NCBI RefSeq assembly: GCF_030151385.1 | Contig: NZ_JASLDS010000051.1 | Coordinates: forward strand, 1-60,265 | Direction of reading: 5' to 3' | From: Soonwooa sp. | Lineage (GTDB): Bacteria > Bacteroidota > Bacteroidia > Flavobacteriales > Weeksellaceae | DNA length: 60,265 bases | Shown here: piece after piece, positions 8,062 through 16,010 of the stretch | Layout of the letters: every line of letters starts with the position of its first letter | Numbering within the stretch: the first letter of the stretch is position 1 | The notes under the pieces: model-generated | Told to the model about the DNA's origin: nothing | Database searches by the model: none | What the model saw: the letters and a program-made list of their open reading frames with translations, nothing else | Translations under genes and position numbers: made by a program

Positions 8062-9009
8062 TTATTCAACATCAATTGATGCTTTGTTTGAGATAAGTTT
8101 TAGTTTTGAAGCGCCTTTGTCAGTCACAGTATAGCTCCCTTGATCGTTGGGAGTAAATTTGCCAAAATAATCAGTATTACTTTTATATATCTGATAATCG
8201 AATGTACTAGGACCAAAACTATAAGTTCCTTTATTTTTTGGAGTTAGGGCAAGTTCAACAATTAAAGTTTTCACGTAATTTTCATTACCAACTTGTTCCA
8301 TCGATTGTCGAAAGTTGGACATGTTCCAATCAATATTTACAATGTCGAAATTCTTTGAGAGCGTTTCTTCAAAATCGTCAATCCCCGCAATATTGTCCAA
8401 AGTATCTTCAACGTTTAGGTTGATTTGATTGTCTTTTCCTGCAAGAGACACATTTTTAGCAGGTAAATGTATTCTTTGTGTTTGCGAAAATTTTGAATAT
8501 TCGTAAAGGCTAAGTTTTATGCTATCTCCTTTTTTGTACTTGGATTTATCTGTTGACCAAACGACTTTAACATTGTTGGGATTAACACAAATATTGTCCA
8601 CAACATTGATGTGGAAAGGAGTGCTTTTGTACTCCTTTCCTTTGTATTTTACCGTGATTGTCGGAAAGTCAATACGTCCGAGTTTGGTTGGTTTGGCGTA
8701 AGTGTAGAATTTATAAAAGCTTGTAATGACTTTATCATTATCGTCTGTTATGCTAGTTGCGTAGCTTGGTCGTACATTATCTAAGCCGTCCGTAAGTTCT
8801 AAACCATCGATTACTTTGGCATTGATGGAAATAGATTCTGGCTTATCTTCAAAATATACGTTGAAATCAATATTTTTACCTAATTCAACCTCAGGTTGTA
8901 CAACAAACCAAACGAATTCTTTCTCCTTTTTTATTTGGGAAGAAAAATTAGTGCATGGAAAAATTACTATTATTAGTACGAGCAGAAAAGTATATTTAAA
9001 ATTCTTCAT
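8062..9009 (-). CDS. BatD-like exported protein (short form)
   Basis: 315 residues with a signal peptide (1-24). The N-terminal half resembles BatD/oxygen-tolerance repeats: VQPEVELGKNIDFNVYFE, a GLELTDG turn, then TKLGRIDFPTITVKYKGKEYKS, where the closing statement of a membrane-facing Ig-like domain is expected. BatD proteins usually reach about 550-600 residues with C-terminal helices; this one has no membrane helix after the signal peptide and no neighbouring MoxR or VWA genes. It may be a stand-alone periplasmic relative. The domain call is by pattern only. Confidence 0.5.
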   Translation of the reverse strand: MKNFKYTFLLVLIIVIFPCTNFSSQIKKEKEFVWFVVQPEVELGKNIDFNVYFEDKPESISINAKVIDGLELTDGLDNVRPSYATSITDDNDKVITSFYKFYTYAKPTKLGRIDFPTITVKYKGKEYKSTPFHINVVDNICVNPNNVKVVWSTDKSKYKKGDSIKLSLYEYSKFSQTQRIHLPAKNVSLAGKDNQINLNVEDTLDNIAGIDDFEETLSKNFDIVNIDWNMSNFRQSMEQVGNENYVKTLIVELALTPKNKGTYSFGPSTFDYQIYKSNTDYFGKFTPNDQGSYTVTDKGASKLKLISNKASIDVE

Positions 9010-9579
9010 CGGTGTTTTTTAGAGTTTTTATTGAAATTATTTGGTAAGATTTATTTCACATTTTTAATAAAACAAATGCTAGTTTTAAAGTCAATCGAAA
9101 TATTGAATCAGCTTATATTTTTCAATACTACCAAAATACGAAAATTAAGGAAATAGTAGTAGGAGAGGAGTTCGTGTTTTTTTTAATTTTAATCTTATTA
9201 TTAATTTTTTAAAAAAGAACATGATTTATTGCTTATTATTAACGTTTGTTGAGTTTAGGAATGTGCGATTTTTTTTAAGGCATAAAATCTATTCAGTTTT
9301 ATGAAGTACTTTGTCATAATTGTTTTCTAATGTTACAATCAGTCCGTTATTTTTTTCGACATACTTCTCGTCCTCACAAACAAAGTCATATGTCATTCCA
9401 TTTTTTTTATTAGAAAGGAAATGTTTCATTTAAAGCAGTTTTCGTTTATATTTAGGTAGCTTTTTGTTTATGGAAAAGACATCGTATAAAACCTTCTTGA
9501 TAAAATAGTGATGCAACTTAATGCTGATGACATTTATAAAAAGTAGAAACACAAAAAGATACTTAAATTATTAATAACT
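9010..9579. other. Intergenic stretch with gene debris
   Basis: About 570 bp without an intact gene. It holds the remnant at 9289-9429 (listed separately). There is also a short open run at 9490-9546 reading NLLDKIVMQLNADDIYKK before a stop, preceded in another frame by MEKTSYKTFL; together these look like the tail of a lost gene just upstream of the immunity gene. I see no promoter consensus or terminator in the remainder, which is A+T-rich. Confidence 0.4.
9289..9429 (-). pseudogene. Remnant paralogue of the lipoprotein at 10572-11210
   Basis: A 46-codon frame on the minus strand whose last third reads VTLENNYDKVLHKTE. The intact lipoprotein at 10572-11210 has VTLENNYDHVLNKSE at the matching place, and the preceding residues (EDEKYVEKNNGLI against EDAYWKNDDVF) also line up. 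Signal peptide, N-terminal two thirds and C-terminus are missing, so this is a decayed duplicate. Confidence 0.6.
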
Positions 9580-9981
9580 ATGGAAAAAAATAATACCTCT
9601 GAAATGTATGCTAGTGATTTTAATGGTGAAAAAGTTATTAAACAAAAGGATGAACTAATTAAGTTTTTGGATAATCGCCCCGCATTGAATTCAAATTATT
9701 TTATTTTTACTTTTAGCGAAACAGGATTTCCTCAGCTAGCAATTTTTGTGAAAAATAATTATGGAGTTGTGTATTACCTAGACAATAATCAAACATTTAT
9801 TTCGAGTAATCCAGAGCCAATCAATGTAGGTGAAACAGAGATTTTTTACGAAAATTCAAAAGGTGCGTTAGTGAAACTGCCCCAAAAAAGTATTCTATCT
9901 CAAAATGAAATTGAAGCGACAGTGTTGGCGTTTTATGAAACAAAATATCGCCCGCTATTAATTAATTGGCAAGAAATTTAA
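9580..9981 (+). CDS. Imm1-like immunity protein
   Basis: 133 residues, no export signal, so cytosolic. The order of elements follows the Imm1 family: an N-terminal helix, a strand with FxQLAIFVKNNYGVVYYLD, a region with FYENSKGALVKLPQKSILS, then a closing helix and ALxFYETKYRPLLINW, where the family has a P..v.W ending. Imm1 proteins neutralise nuclease or deaminase tips of polymorphic toxins. No toxin gene lies next to it; upstream there is only debris. It is followed 28 bp later by a second small cytosolic gene on the same strand. Family assignment rests on the C-terminal pattern. Confidence 0.6.
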   Translation: MEKNNTSEMYASDFNGEKVIKQKDELIKFLDNRPALNSNYFIFTFSETGFPQLAIFVKNNYGVVYYLDNNQTFISSNPEPINVGETEIFYENSKGALVKLPQKSILSQNEIEATVLAFYETKYRPLLINWQEI

Positions 9982-10009
9982 GACAATATAGTTTGTAAAA
10001 TGGATATTG

Positions 10010-10369
10010 ATGAATAAATTTTCAATGTTTTCGAAGTATGGTGGAGCAGATACCAGTCCTCTTGTTCGTCCTTTTGAAAAGAAAATCGTGAAAATATTGG
10101 AAGAATTGAATGATAATGCTTACTCGATAAACGGCATTCAATTTCACATCGAATTAAGAGTTGATGGCGATTTATTTCGATATGGCGATCCATCTGGATG
10201 TTCTCATCTTAAGTACTTTAAAAAGAAAAACTTAATTGCAATTACGATAGGAGTGGGCTATGATTTATTTGATAAAAAAGAAAACATTGACATTTTTTTG
10301 CGAGAGAATTTAACAATAGCGATTACGCAAATGATAACAAGAATAGAAAAAGAAAATATTGAAAATTGA
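10010..10369 (+). CDS. Small cytosolic protein, possible immunity protein
   Basis: 119 residues; start taken at the ATG at 10010 (a TTG lies just before it in frame). No signal or membrane segment. Segments IVKILEELNDN, INGIQFHIELRVDGDLFRYGDP, KKNLIAITIGVGYDLF and a C-terminal helix LTIAITQMITRIEKENIEN suggest a compact alpha/beta fold. I do not recognise the family. Its size, lack of export signal and position 28 bp after an Imm1-like gene fit an immunity protein. That is inference from context only. Confidence 0.45.
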   Translation: MNKFSMFSKYGGADTSPLVRPFEKKIVKILEELNDNAYSINGIQFHIELRVDGDLFRYGDPSGCSHLKYFKKKNLIAITIGVGYDLFDKKENIDIFLRENLTIAITQMITRIEKENIEN

Positions 10370-10571
10370 TAGAAATAAATTGCTCGCTGATTTAGATATA
10401 TTAATAAAAAATATTTGGTAATCGATAAAAAATATAGGATTCTATTTTGAGAACGACATAGCAAGCAAAGTGAAATTTCCTTTATCCATCAGGAGAATTG
10501 GTGTAGTTGTGTAATCTTTTATTTTTAAAATTTAATTCCTAGCATTTATTTCTGAAAGATGAAAATTTGTT

Positions 10572-11210
10572 TTATTCGGTTTTTATTCCGTGACGTTTAA
10601 GCCGTTCCTGTGTATATTCACTAACAAAATTCAACGTGTCAACAAATTGATAGTTAGTCATTTTGTGCGTTTTTAGATTGTATTCACTTTTGTTAAGTAC
10701 ATGATCATAATTATTTTCTAGTGTTACAAATACATCATCATTTTTCCAATAGGCATCTTCAACCCAATAATAAGATCCATAAAAGGCTATCTTTTTAACT
10801 TTTTTTGTTTTTAGGTCAACCAAATTTAATTCTTGGTCAACATCAAAACCTGCATTACCATCGTCGTCAAGAACCCAATTTTCAAAATCCAAGTACCTAG
10901 TTCGTGATGGGTTGTAAATCAAAAATGGTGTATAAATTTTGTCAAAATCGGCTTCATAAACAGGCACTGTGCCTCCTTCTCTATCAGCATCAAAATCAGA
11001 TTCTCCAAGATTTTTTATAGCATCAGGTCGGAAATGTTTATCATGATTTACATAATATGCTATCCAATTTTTGTAAACGCTATCAACGGACTTTTCTTGA
11101 GAAGCTCTAGTTTCAGATTTTCCATTTTTTGAATGATCTACAATTGGCTGTTGCATTCTTTTGTTGCAAGAAATAACAGCAAGCAGGATGAAGACTGAGA
11201 TTGTTTTCAT
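10572..11210 (-). CDS. Lipoprotein of unknown function (accessory block)
   Basis: 212 residues; lipobox AVISC with Cys15. The mature part has a flexible N-terminal tether, then an aromatic- and Asp-rich domain: YKNWIAYYVNHDKHF, YLDFENWVLDDDGNAGFDVD, YGSYYWVEDAYWKNDDVFVTLENNYD. The pattern of short strands ending in Tyr/Trp recalls a partial beta-propeller or lysozyme-inhibitor-like fold, but no family can be named. It is separated by two bases from the membrane-anchored gene upstream (11213-12304), so the two are translated from one message. A decayed paralogue lies at 9289-9429. Confidence 0.5.
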   Translation of the reverse strand: MKTISVFILLAVISCNKRMQQPIVDHSKNGKSETRASQEKSVDSVYKNWIAYYVNHDKHFRPDAIKNLGESDFDADREGGTVPVYEADFDKIYTPFLIYNPSRTRYLDFENWVLDDDGNAGFDVDQELNLVDLKTKKVKKIAFYGSYYWVEDAYWKNDDVFVTLENNYDHVLNKSEYNLKTHKMTNYQFVDTLNFVSEYTQERLKRHGIKTE

Positions 11211-11212
11211 AT

Positions 11213-12304
11213 TTATTGCTTTTTAGATGTTATAATATACAAAGTATTTTCAGCATCGTAACTTCCGCCATTGAACAGTATAAAATCAAAATCTTTATTG
11301 ATGAAAAAAGAGTATTCCCAATTTAATTTCTGAAAATCTTTTTTATACTTTTGGACGTCTTCACCTTTTATATGCCACCATTTTTTTTCCAAATCATAGT
11401 CATCAAAAAAAGTTTTAGCCATTTTAAATTTCAAAGTGTCAGTTTTGAATGGAATTTGACAATAAAAGTTGGCATCAAATGTTTTTACATTATGTGTTCC
11501 TACCGCCATTGATCCATTAGAAACGTCTTCTGAACCATATTCTGTGATTTGCATATAGACGGGTAACACTTCTGGCGAATTATTGTTGTATTCTTCCTTC
11601 CATATTCCCTTATGATCTTTAATCATTGAAATTTTTTCAAAATTGGTATAGAAATAATACCATTTGTTGTTTAAAAAGTAAACAATAGAACCAAAACGCT
11701 CAGGACGTTCGTAGTCATTGGTTTTGTAATAATAAGGTGATTTTTCATTGATTTTATCAAGCAGTTCTTCCTGTTTTTCGTTGCTCCAAGACAAATCCTT
11801 GTTCACAGGTATGAAAGATTTTTTTATAGTATCATTATCCAAAATCCAAGTGTTATAATACCCAAATCTAGGATTCACGATATAGTCTCCCATAACAAAC
11901 TCTTGATCTACTTGGTTGATTTTTACTTTTTTGTAAGTTGATATAATTGTACCAGTTCTGTCTATTTTTTGATAATTAATACTGGCATTATCTCGGCCCG
12001 AGTATTCTTCTTTTGGATTTTTCGTTAAAGACAAAATAATTAATTCATTTTTTGAACTCACAAATTTCTCTGTATAAAACTCACTTTTTATAAAGGGTTT
12101 TATGACATAATCGCCCGCAGTGTAAGTTTTGTTTTTATTCAAATCAAGGTAGTTTTTGTACTTTTCAGGAATTTTTTTGTCAAGAAATAAATTTTTGAAG
12201 AAAAATTCTCCACTCAAACCTTCAGCCAGCAAGCCAAGAATGATTATAGCACCTAAAATGTAAAAGATTTTGCGACGTTTTTTATTATTTAGATTTTCAT
12301 TCAT
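11213..12304 (-). CDS. Membrane-anchored periplasmic protein, unknown function
   Basis: 363 residues. A Lys/Arg-rich N-terminus (KKRRK) is followed by one hydrophobic segment at about 14-33, giving a type II inner-membrane topology with a large exported domain. That domain is rich in Tyr, Trp and Asn: AGDYVIKPFIKSEFY and MGDYIVNPRFGYYNTWIL share a GDYxxxP motif, suggesting an internal repeat of a beta-domain. No family is recognised. It lies immediately upstream of the lipoprotein gene at 10572 and 42 bp downstream of a MORN-variant gene, within the accessory block. Confidence 0.5.
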   Translation of the reverse strand: MNENLNNKKRRKIFYILGAIIILGLLAEGLSGEFFFKNLFLDKKIPEKYKNYLDLNKNKTYTAGDYVIKPFIKSEFYTEKFVSSKNELIILSLTKNPKEEYSGRDNASINYQKIDRTGTIISTYKKVKINQVDQEFVMGDYIVNPRFGYYNTWILDNDTIKKSFIPVNKDLSWSNEKQEELLDKINEKSPYYYKTNDYERPERFGSIVYFLNNKWYYFYTNFEKISMIKDHKGIWKEEYNNNSPEVLPVYMQITEYGSEDVSNGSMAVGTHNVKTFDANFYCQIPFKTDTLKFKMAKTFFDDYDLEKKWWHIKGEDVQKYKKDFQKLNWEYSFFINKDFDFILFNGGSYDAENTLYIITSKKQ

Positions 12305-12346
12305 TTTTAACTGGATTTGAAAAATTGAGAAGACTAATTTCGAATG

Positions 12347-13720
12347 TTAATTCTGATTTTTGGGTTCTATATCATCATCCTGCATAGGTTCATCAGTAGA
12401 AACTTTCTTTATTATTTTACCTTTTTCATTGTAATAAGTTCGAACTTTTGTGTCGTAATTATCTAATTGTATCAATTTTTTATTTTTTGGATTGTACCAC
12501 TTCCAAATGCCGACTTTCTTTCCATCTGTATAGTTTGAGATTTTAACAAGCTTTCCTGCATCATTATACCATTTCCATTCCCCATTCCCAAAACCGTCTA
12601 CAAATTTTCCAGAATAATACAATTTTCCATTTTCATGATAAATTTTCCATAAGCCATTTTCTTTAGCGTTTTCTAAATTTCCAATTGCCTTTGGGTTTCC
12701 ATTCTCATAGAATCGTTCCCATTTGCCAATTGTTTTTCCAGCAAGATAAGAACCTATATTTTTCAATTGTCCATTGATGTAGTAAGCTTTCCATTCTCCT
12801 GTTGCTAAATCATCAGCATATTTCCCTACTGATTTTAATTGACCATTTTCATGATAAAATTTCCATTCGCCTGTTTTCTTTCCCTCTTTTCTAACACCAG
12901 TAAAAAAAGGTTGCCCGTTATCGTAGAATTTTTTCCACTCACCAGTTTCCAAATCGTTATCATAGCTGCCAACCAAAATAAGAACATCATTTTCATTAAA
13001 ATTTTTCCATTCTCCAACTTTCTTTCCATTTTTATATTGACCAACAACCTCTATTTTGCCACTTGGACGATAAAATGTGTATTCTCCATCCCACTTAGCA
13101 TCCAAGAAATTGATATTAGCTTTCAATTGTCCTGTATCATAATAATACGTCCAAAGTCCAACTTCTAGACTTTTATCATAGTTACCCGTTTTGTCTATCT
13201 TTCCATTATTAAAATAAGCAGTCCAAACGCCAGTATGTTTTCCATCAACATACAATCCTATGGTCTCTGGCTGTCCGTTATCATAAAAACGCTTCCATTC
13301 TCCTTCTGGTTTTCCGTTAGAGAAAATACCAACATTTTGCAATTTTCCATTTTCGTGAAAGCCTTCCCATTTTCCTGTTTCTAAGTCATTTTCGTACTTT
13401 CCTGTTCCAGAGAGTTGACCATTTTTATGATATTCTCTGGACAATCCTTGTCTTTTGCCGTTTTTATAGTTCGAGATGATTTCTACTTGCCCGTTGTCAT
13501 AATATCCTATCCATTTACCCTGCAATTGTCCGTTCTTATATTTTCCAATGTATTTTAGGTTTCCATTATTGTAATAATATTTCCATTTGCCTGTTTTTTG
13601 CTCCGCTTTATTAAACTTTCCCTCTGACTTTACACTGTCAATATCCGCCATAGCAACGCGTTGTCCAAAAACTAGAACAGTGTTAAAAAAAATAAATAGA
13701 CTAAGGGTATAGGTTTTCAT
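12347..13720 (-). CDS. Exported MORN-variant (YwqK-type) repeat protein, long
   Basis: 457 residues. The signal peptide ends VFGQ (about residue 20). Most of the rest is some sixteen imperfect 23-residue repeats of the form GxWxxYYxNGQLxxxGxYxxGKxx, the MORN_2 variant that defines the YwqK antitoxin/immunity family. The acidic tail PMQDDDIEPKNQN follows the last repeat. In Bacillus, YwqK is the antitoxin of the LXG toxin YwqJ; in Bacteroidota such proteins are often exported and of unknown role. Here the signal peptide points to an envelope location. The neighbouring gene at 13811 encodes a shorter member of the same family. Confidence 0.75.
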   Translation of the reverse strand: MKTYTLSLFIFFNTVLVFGQRVAMADIDSVKSEGKFNKAEQKTGKWKYYYNNGNLKYIGKYKNGQLQGKWIGYYDNGQVEIISNYKNGKRQGLSREYHKNGQLSGTGKYENDLETGKWEGFHENGKLQNVGIFSNGKPEGEWKRFYDNGQPETIGLYVDGKHTGVWTAYFNNGKIDKTGNYDKSLEVGLWTYYYDTGQLKANINFLDAKWDGEYTFYRPSGKIEVVGQYKNGKKVGEWKNFNENDVLILVGSYDNDLETGEWKKFYDNGQPFFTGVRKEGKKTGEWKFYHENGQLKSVGKYADDLATGEWKAYYINGQLKNIGSYLAGKTIGKWERFYENGNPKAIGNLENAKENGLWKIYHENGKLYYSGKFVDGFGNGEWKWYNDAGKLVKISNYTDGKKVGIWKWYNPKNKKLIQLDNYDTKVRTYYNEKGKIIKKVSTDEPMQDDDIEPKNQN

Positions 13721-13810
13721 TGCAGTGTTTTTTTAATGTTGTTAACTTAATAAAAGAAGAAAATTTATGATTTGATATAAAACTCTGAAATTAATTAATC
13801 ACCAATTCCA

Positions 13811-14572
13811 TCAAAAATTTTTGGTTTCACTAAGCCGCCCTTTTTCATCATAAAACTTGAATTTTCCGACTTTTATACCATTTTTAAAAATACCTTTTTC
13901 CGCAAGCTTTCCATTTTCATGATAAAATCGCCATTTTCCATTTTTTTGTCCTTCGGAGTAGTTGGAAACATTTTTAAGATTTCCGTTTTCAAAATACCAT
14001 TTCCATTGACCAGTTTCTAATCCGTTTTTATAAGTTCCTTTGCAAGCCAATGCGCCGTTTGGGAAATACCATAACCATTCGCCGTGCGATTTACCTTCTT
14101 TATAATTTTCACTTAGTTTTAAACCGCCGTTTTCATAATAAAATGACCATTTTCCATTCTTTTGACCATTCAAGTAATATCCGATAGCTTCTTGATTTCC
14201 GTTTTTGTAAAACCATTTATCCATTTGTATAACGCCGTTTTCATAAGTCGCTTTATTGTATAAAAAACCATCTTTGTAGAAAACCCATTCGCCAATTTGC
14301 TTATTGTTATCAAAGCTTCCGTACTTTAACAAAGCGCCTTTTGTATCGTAATATTTCCAATCGCCATTGCATTTTCCGTCATTAAAGTTGCCAGTTTTCC
14401 ACAATTGGCCATTGTCATAATAATACTCCCACAATCCTGTAGGATTTTTATTTTCGTTAAGTTGACCTACTTCATTTTTAGTTCCATTATCGTAAAAGGT
14501 GTTAAACGGCGTTTGCGCACTTACAAAAAGCTGCGCGAAAAACACTGTTAAAAAAATAAGCTTTATTCTCAT
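13811..14572 (-). CDS. Exported MORN-variant (YwqK-type) repeat protein, short
   Basis: 253 residues, signal peptide ending VSAQ, then about ten MORN_2-type repeats (GLWEYYYDNGQLWKTGNF, GEWLWYFPNGALACKGTY, GKWRFYHENGKLAEKGIF). It shares architecture with the long paralogue 91 bp downstream, so tandem duplication with a change in repeat number is likely. The repeats probably form an elongated beta-hairpin solenoid. The partner is unknown, and no LXG or other toxin gene is nearby. Confidence 0.75.
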   Translation of the reverse strand: MRIKLIFLTVFFAQLFVSAQTPFNTFYDNGTKNEVGQLNENKNPTGLWEYYYDNGQLWKTGNFNDGKCNGDWKYYDTKGALLKYGSFDNNKQIGEWVFYKDGFLYNKATYENGVIQMDKWFYKNGNQEAIGYYLNGQKNGKWSFYYENGGLKLSENYKEGKSHGEWLWYFPNGALACKGTYKNGLETGQWKWYFENGNLKNVSNYSEGQKNGKWRFYHENGKLAEKGIFKNGIKVGKFKFYDEKGRLSETKNF

Positions 14573-14636
14573 TTGATGGACTTTTTGATTATATAAAATG
14601 CTTTTTTAAATGGTATTTGCCTGTTTTCCTCCCTAA

Positions 14637-15350
14637 TTATTCCTTTTCTATTTGATGCCACTTGAAAACTTTGGCGTGGTCATCGTATTCCATTTTGTAA
14701 CTTTTATCGTTTTTAGAAAAAATCAAATAATGGTACGCCCATTCAGAATAAACTTTGATTACTTTAGTCTTTGACGAAAGAATTTGCGTTCCCTTATCAT
14801 CAATCCAATATTCATTTTCATATTTATTTTTTCTAATCTTAGTTAATGGAAAATCAGGACTTAAATACTTAATCTCTTCAAATTTGATAGGAAACTTCCA
14901 AATTCTATTTTCTAAATCAAATACGCCAACTTTATCATTTTTGCGAACTAAGTAGATTTCAGCCTTTCCAAAATAACTAATATCATCATAATCGACGGGA
15001 AGGATTTCATTTCCTTTTAAATCCAGAATTCCATAGGAAACATTGACCAATTTTTTTTTGTTGATATCCTCGCTGGAAAAATTCTTTTCTGATGCTCCGT
15101 TTCTGGATTTACTGAACGTTATGGAATTATCATCAAAATAATCTGAGCTTCCGCTTCCGGCAGTGTTAGATGTGGAAAGTGTCGTACTATTCGTAGCTGT
15201 ATTGATCGTATTTTTGGCGCTGCGCGATACATCGTCTACTTTCTTTACTGCTTTGTCCGCTTTATCTAAAATTTTCCCCAAAATCTGTGCATTAGTCTGT
15301 GTGCACAATCCTAAGAAAGATATTGCTATAATTTTCAATTGTGTTTTCAT
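14637..15350 (-). CDS. Exported WG-repeat-like protein
   Basis: 237 residues; signal peptide ending TNAQ. Residues about 25-90 are a low-complexity Ser/Thr/Asn linker (TATNSTTLSTSN). Residues about 105-180 contain WG/KWG-type repeats: YGILDLKGNEILPVDYDDIS, VGVFDLENRIWKFPIKFEEI, WIDDKGTQIL. WG repeats occur in envelope proteins and as domains next to toxin and immunity genes. It is 12 bp downstream of the Spo0M-like gene at 15362 and therefore probably in the same transcript. The biochemical role is unknown. Confidence 0.65.
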   Translation of the reverse strand: MKTQLKIIAISFLGLCTQTNAQILGKILDKADKAVKKVDDVSRSAKNTINTATNSTTLSTSNTAGSGSSDYFDDNSITFSKSRNGASEKNFSSEDINKKKLVNVSYGILDLKGNEILPVDYDDISYFGKAEIYLVRKNDKVGVFDLENRIWKFPIKFEEIKYLSPDFPLTKIRKNKYENEYWIDDKGTQILSSKTKVIKVYSEWAYHYLIFSKNDKSYKMEYDDHAKVFKWHQIEKE

Positions 15351-15361
15351 CAGAATAAAAT

Positions 15362-15832
15362 TTAGATTAACTTGATTTCTTTCTTTTCTGATGGATCCAG
15401 AACTGCAGATTTTACATCGACATCAACAACCACAAAAAATGCAGATTTTTCTTGATTCATAAATTTTAAACCTTTTCCTAAACCTCCCATCAAGCCACCT
15501 TTCTCGGAAAGTTTGTCCATATCCGATTTTGACTCTTCGAAATTAATGCGAAACAGAATTTCTTTTACCTCACCAGTTCGGATGGTAAATGCTTCAAAAC
15601 TGCTCCATTTCCCCAATTCAAATTTTTTCTTCTTTTTGTTTTCGCCAACTCCGGTAGTAAATTCCTCCTCTAAAATAGCCTGAATTTTTACGATTTCTTG
15701 ATCGCTTTTTGTAGTAAGCGTGATTTTTCCATCAACGAATCTTGATGATTTTTCAACTTGTGACGGCACTGTGAATTCTATTGATACACCGCCGATTCCT
15801 AATTTGTTTTTGATTGTTCCGAATAATCCCAT
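15362..15832 (-). CDS. Spo0M-like (arrestin-fold) protein
   Basis: 156 residues, cytosolic. The N-terminus MGLFGTIKNKLGIGGVSIEF resembles the start of Spo0M-family proteins, which adopt an arrestin-like beta-sandwich; VDGKITLTTKSDQEIVKIQAILEEEFTT fits the next strands. The family consists of sporulation-control proteins in Bacillus but is widespread in non-sporulating bacteria, where the role is unclear. It heads the transcript that continues into the WG-repeat gene and perhaps the MORN genes. It is shorter than Bacillus Spo0M (about 258 aa), covering only the first half. Confidence 0.55.
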   Translation of the reverse strand: MGLFGTIKNKLGIGGVSIEFTVPSQVEKSSRFVDGKITLTTKSDQEIVKIQAILEEEFTTGVGENKKKKKFELGKWSSFEAFTIRTGEVKEILFRINFEESKSDMDKLSEKGGLMGGLGKGLKFMNQEKSAFFVVVDVDVKSAVLDPSEKKEIKLI

Positions 15833-15942
15833 TTTTTTAAACTTTTTAGATTAGTACTATTTTGAATAAATAATTATTACTCAAAACTATTAGTGTCAGT
15901 ATTGAAATAAAAAAAAACGGGGTTTACAAAATGGTTACCATG

Positions 15943-15988
15943 CAAAAAAAAATCCGTTACAAATGGTCTACATCTTTCGTAACGGATT
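15943..15988 (-). terminator. Terminator of the TPR-HTH regulator gene
   Basis: Perfect 10-bp inverted repeat (AATCCGTTAC at 15951-15960, GTAACGGATT at 15979-15988), followed on the minus strand by a run of nine T. It lies 23 bases after the stop at 16011. Confidence 0.75.
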
Positions 15989-16010
15989 GATATTGAATAT
16001 TTTATTTTCG

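Noticed and set aside
10380..10520. Short plus-strand frame reading FENDIASKVKFPLSIRRIGV between the two accessory gene groups
   Set aside because: Only about 28 codons, no start codon, no similarity to neighbours that I can see. It may be debris, but it is unsupported.
12347..13720. Regularly spaced repeats resembling a CRISPR array
   Set aside because: The 69-base periodicity is in frame and encodes MORN-type protein repeats; copies are imperfect throughout and no spacer-repeat distinction exists.
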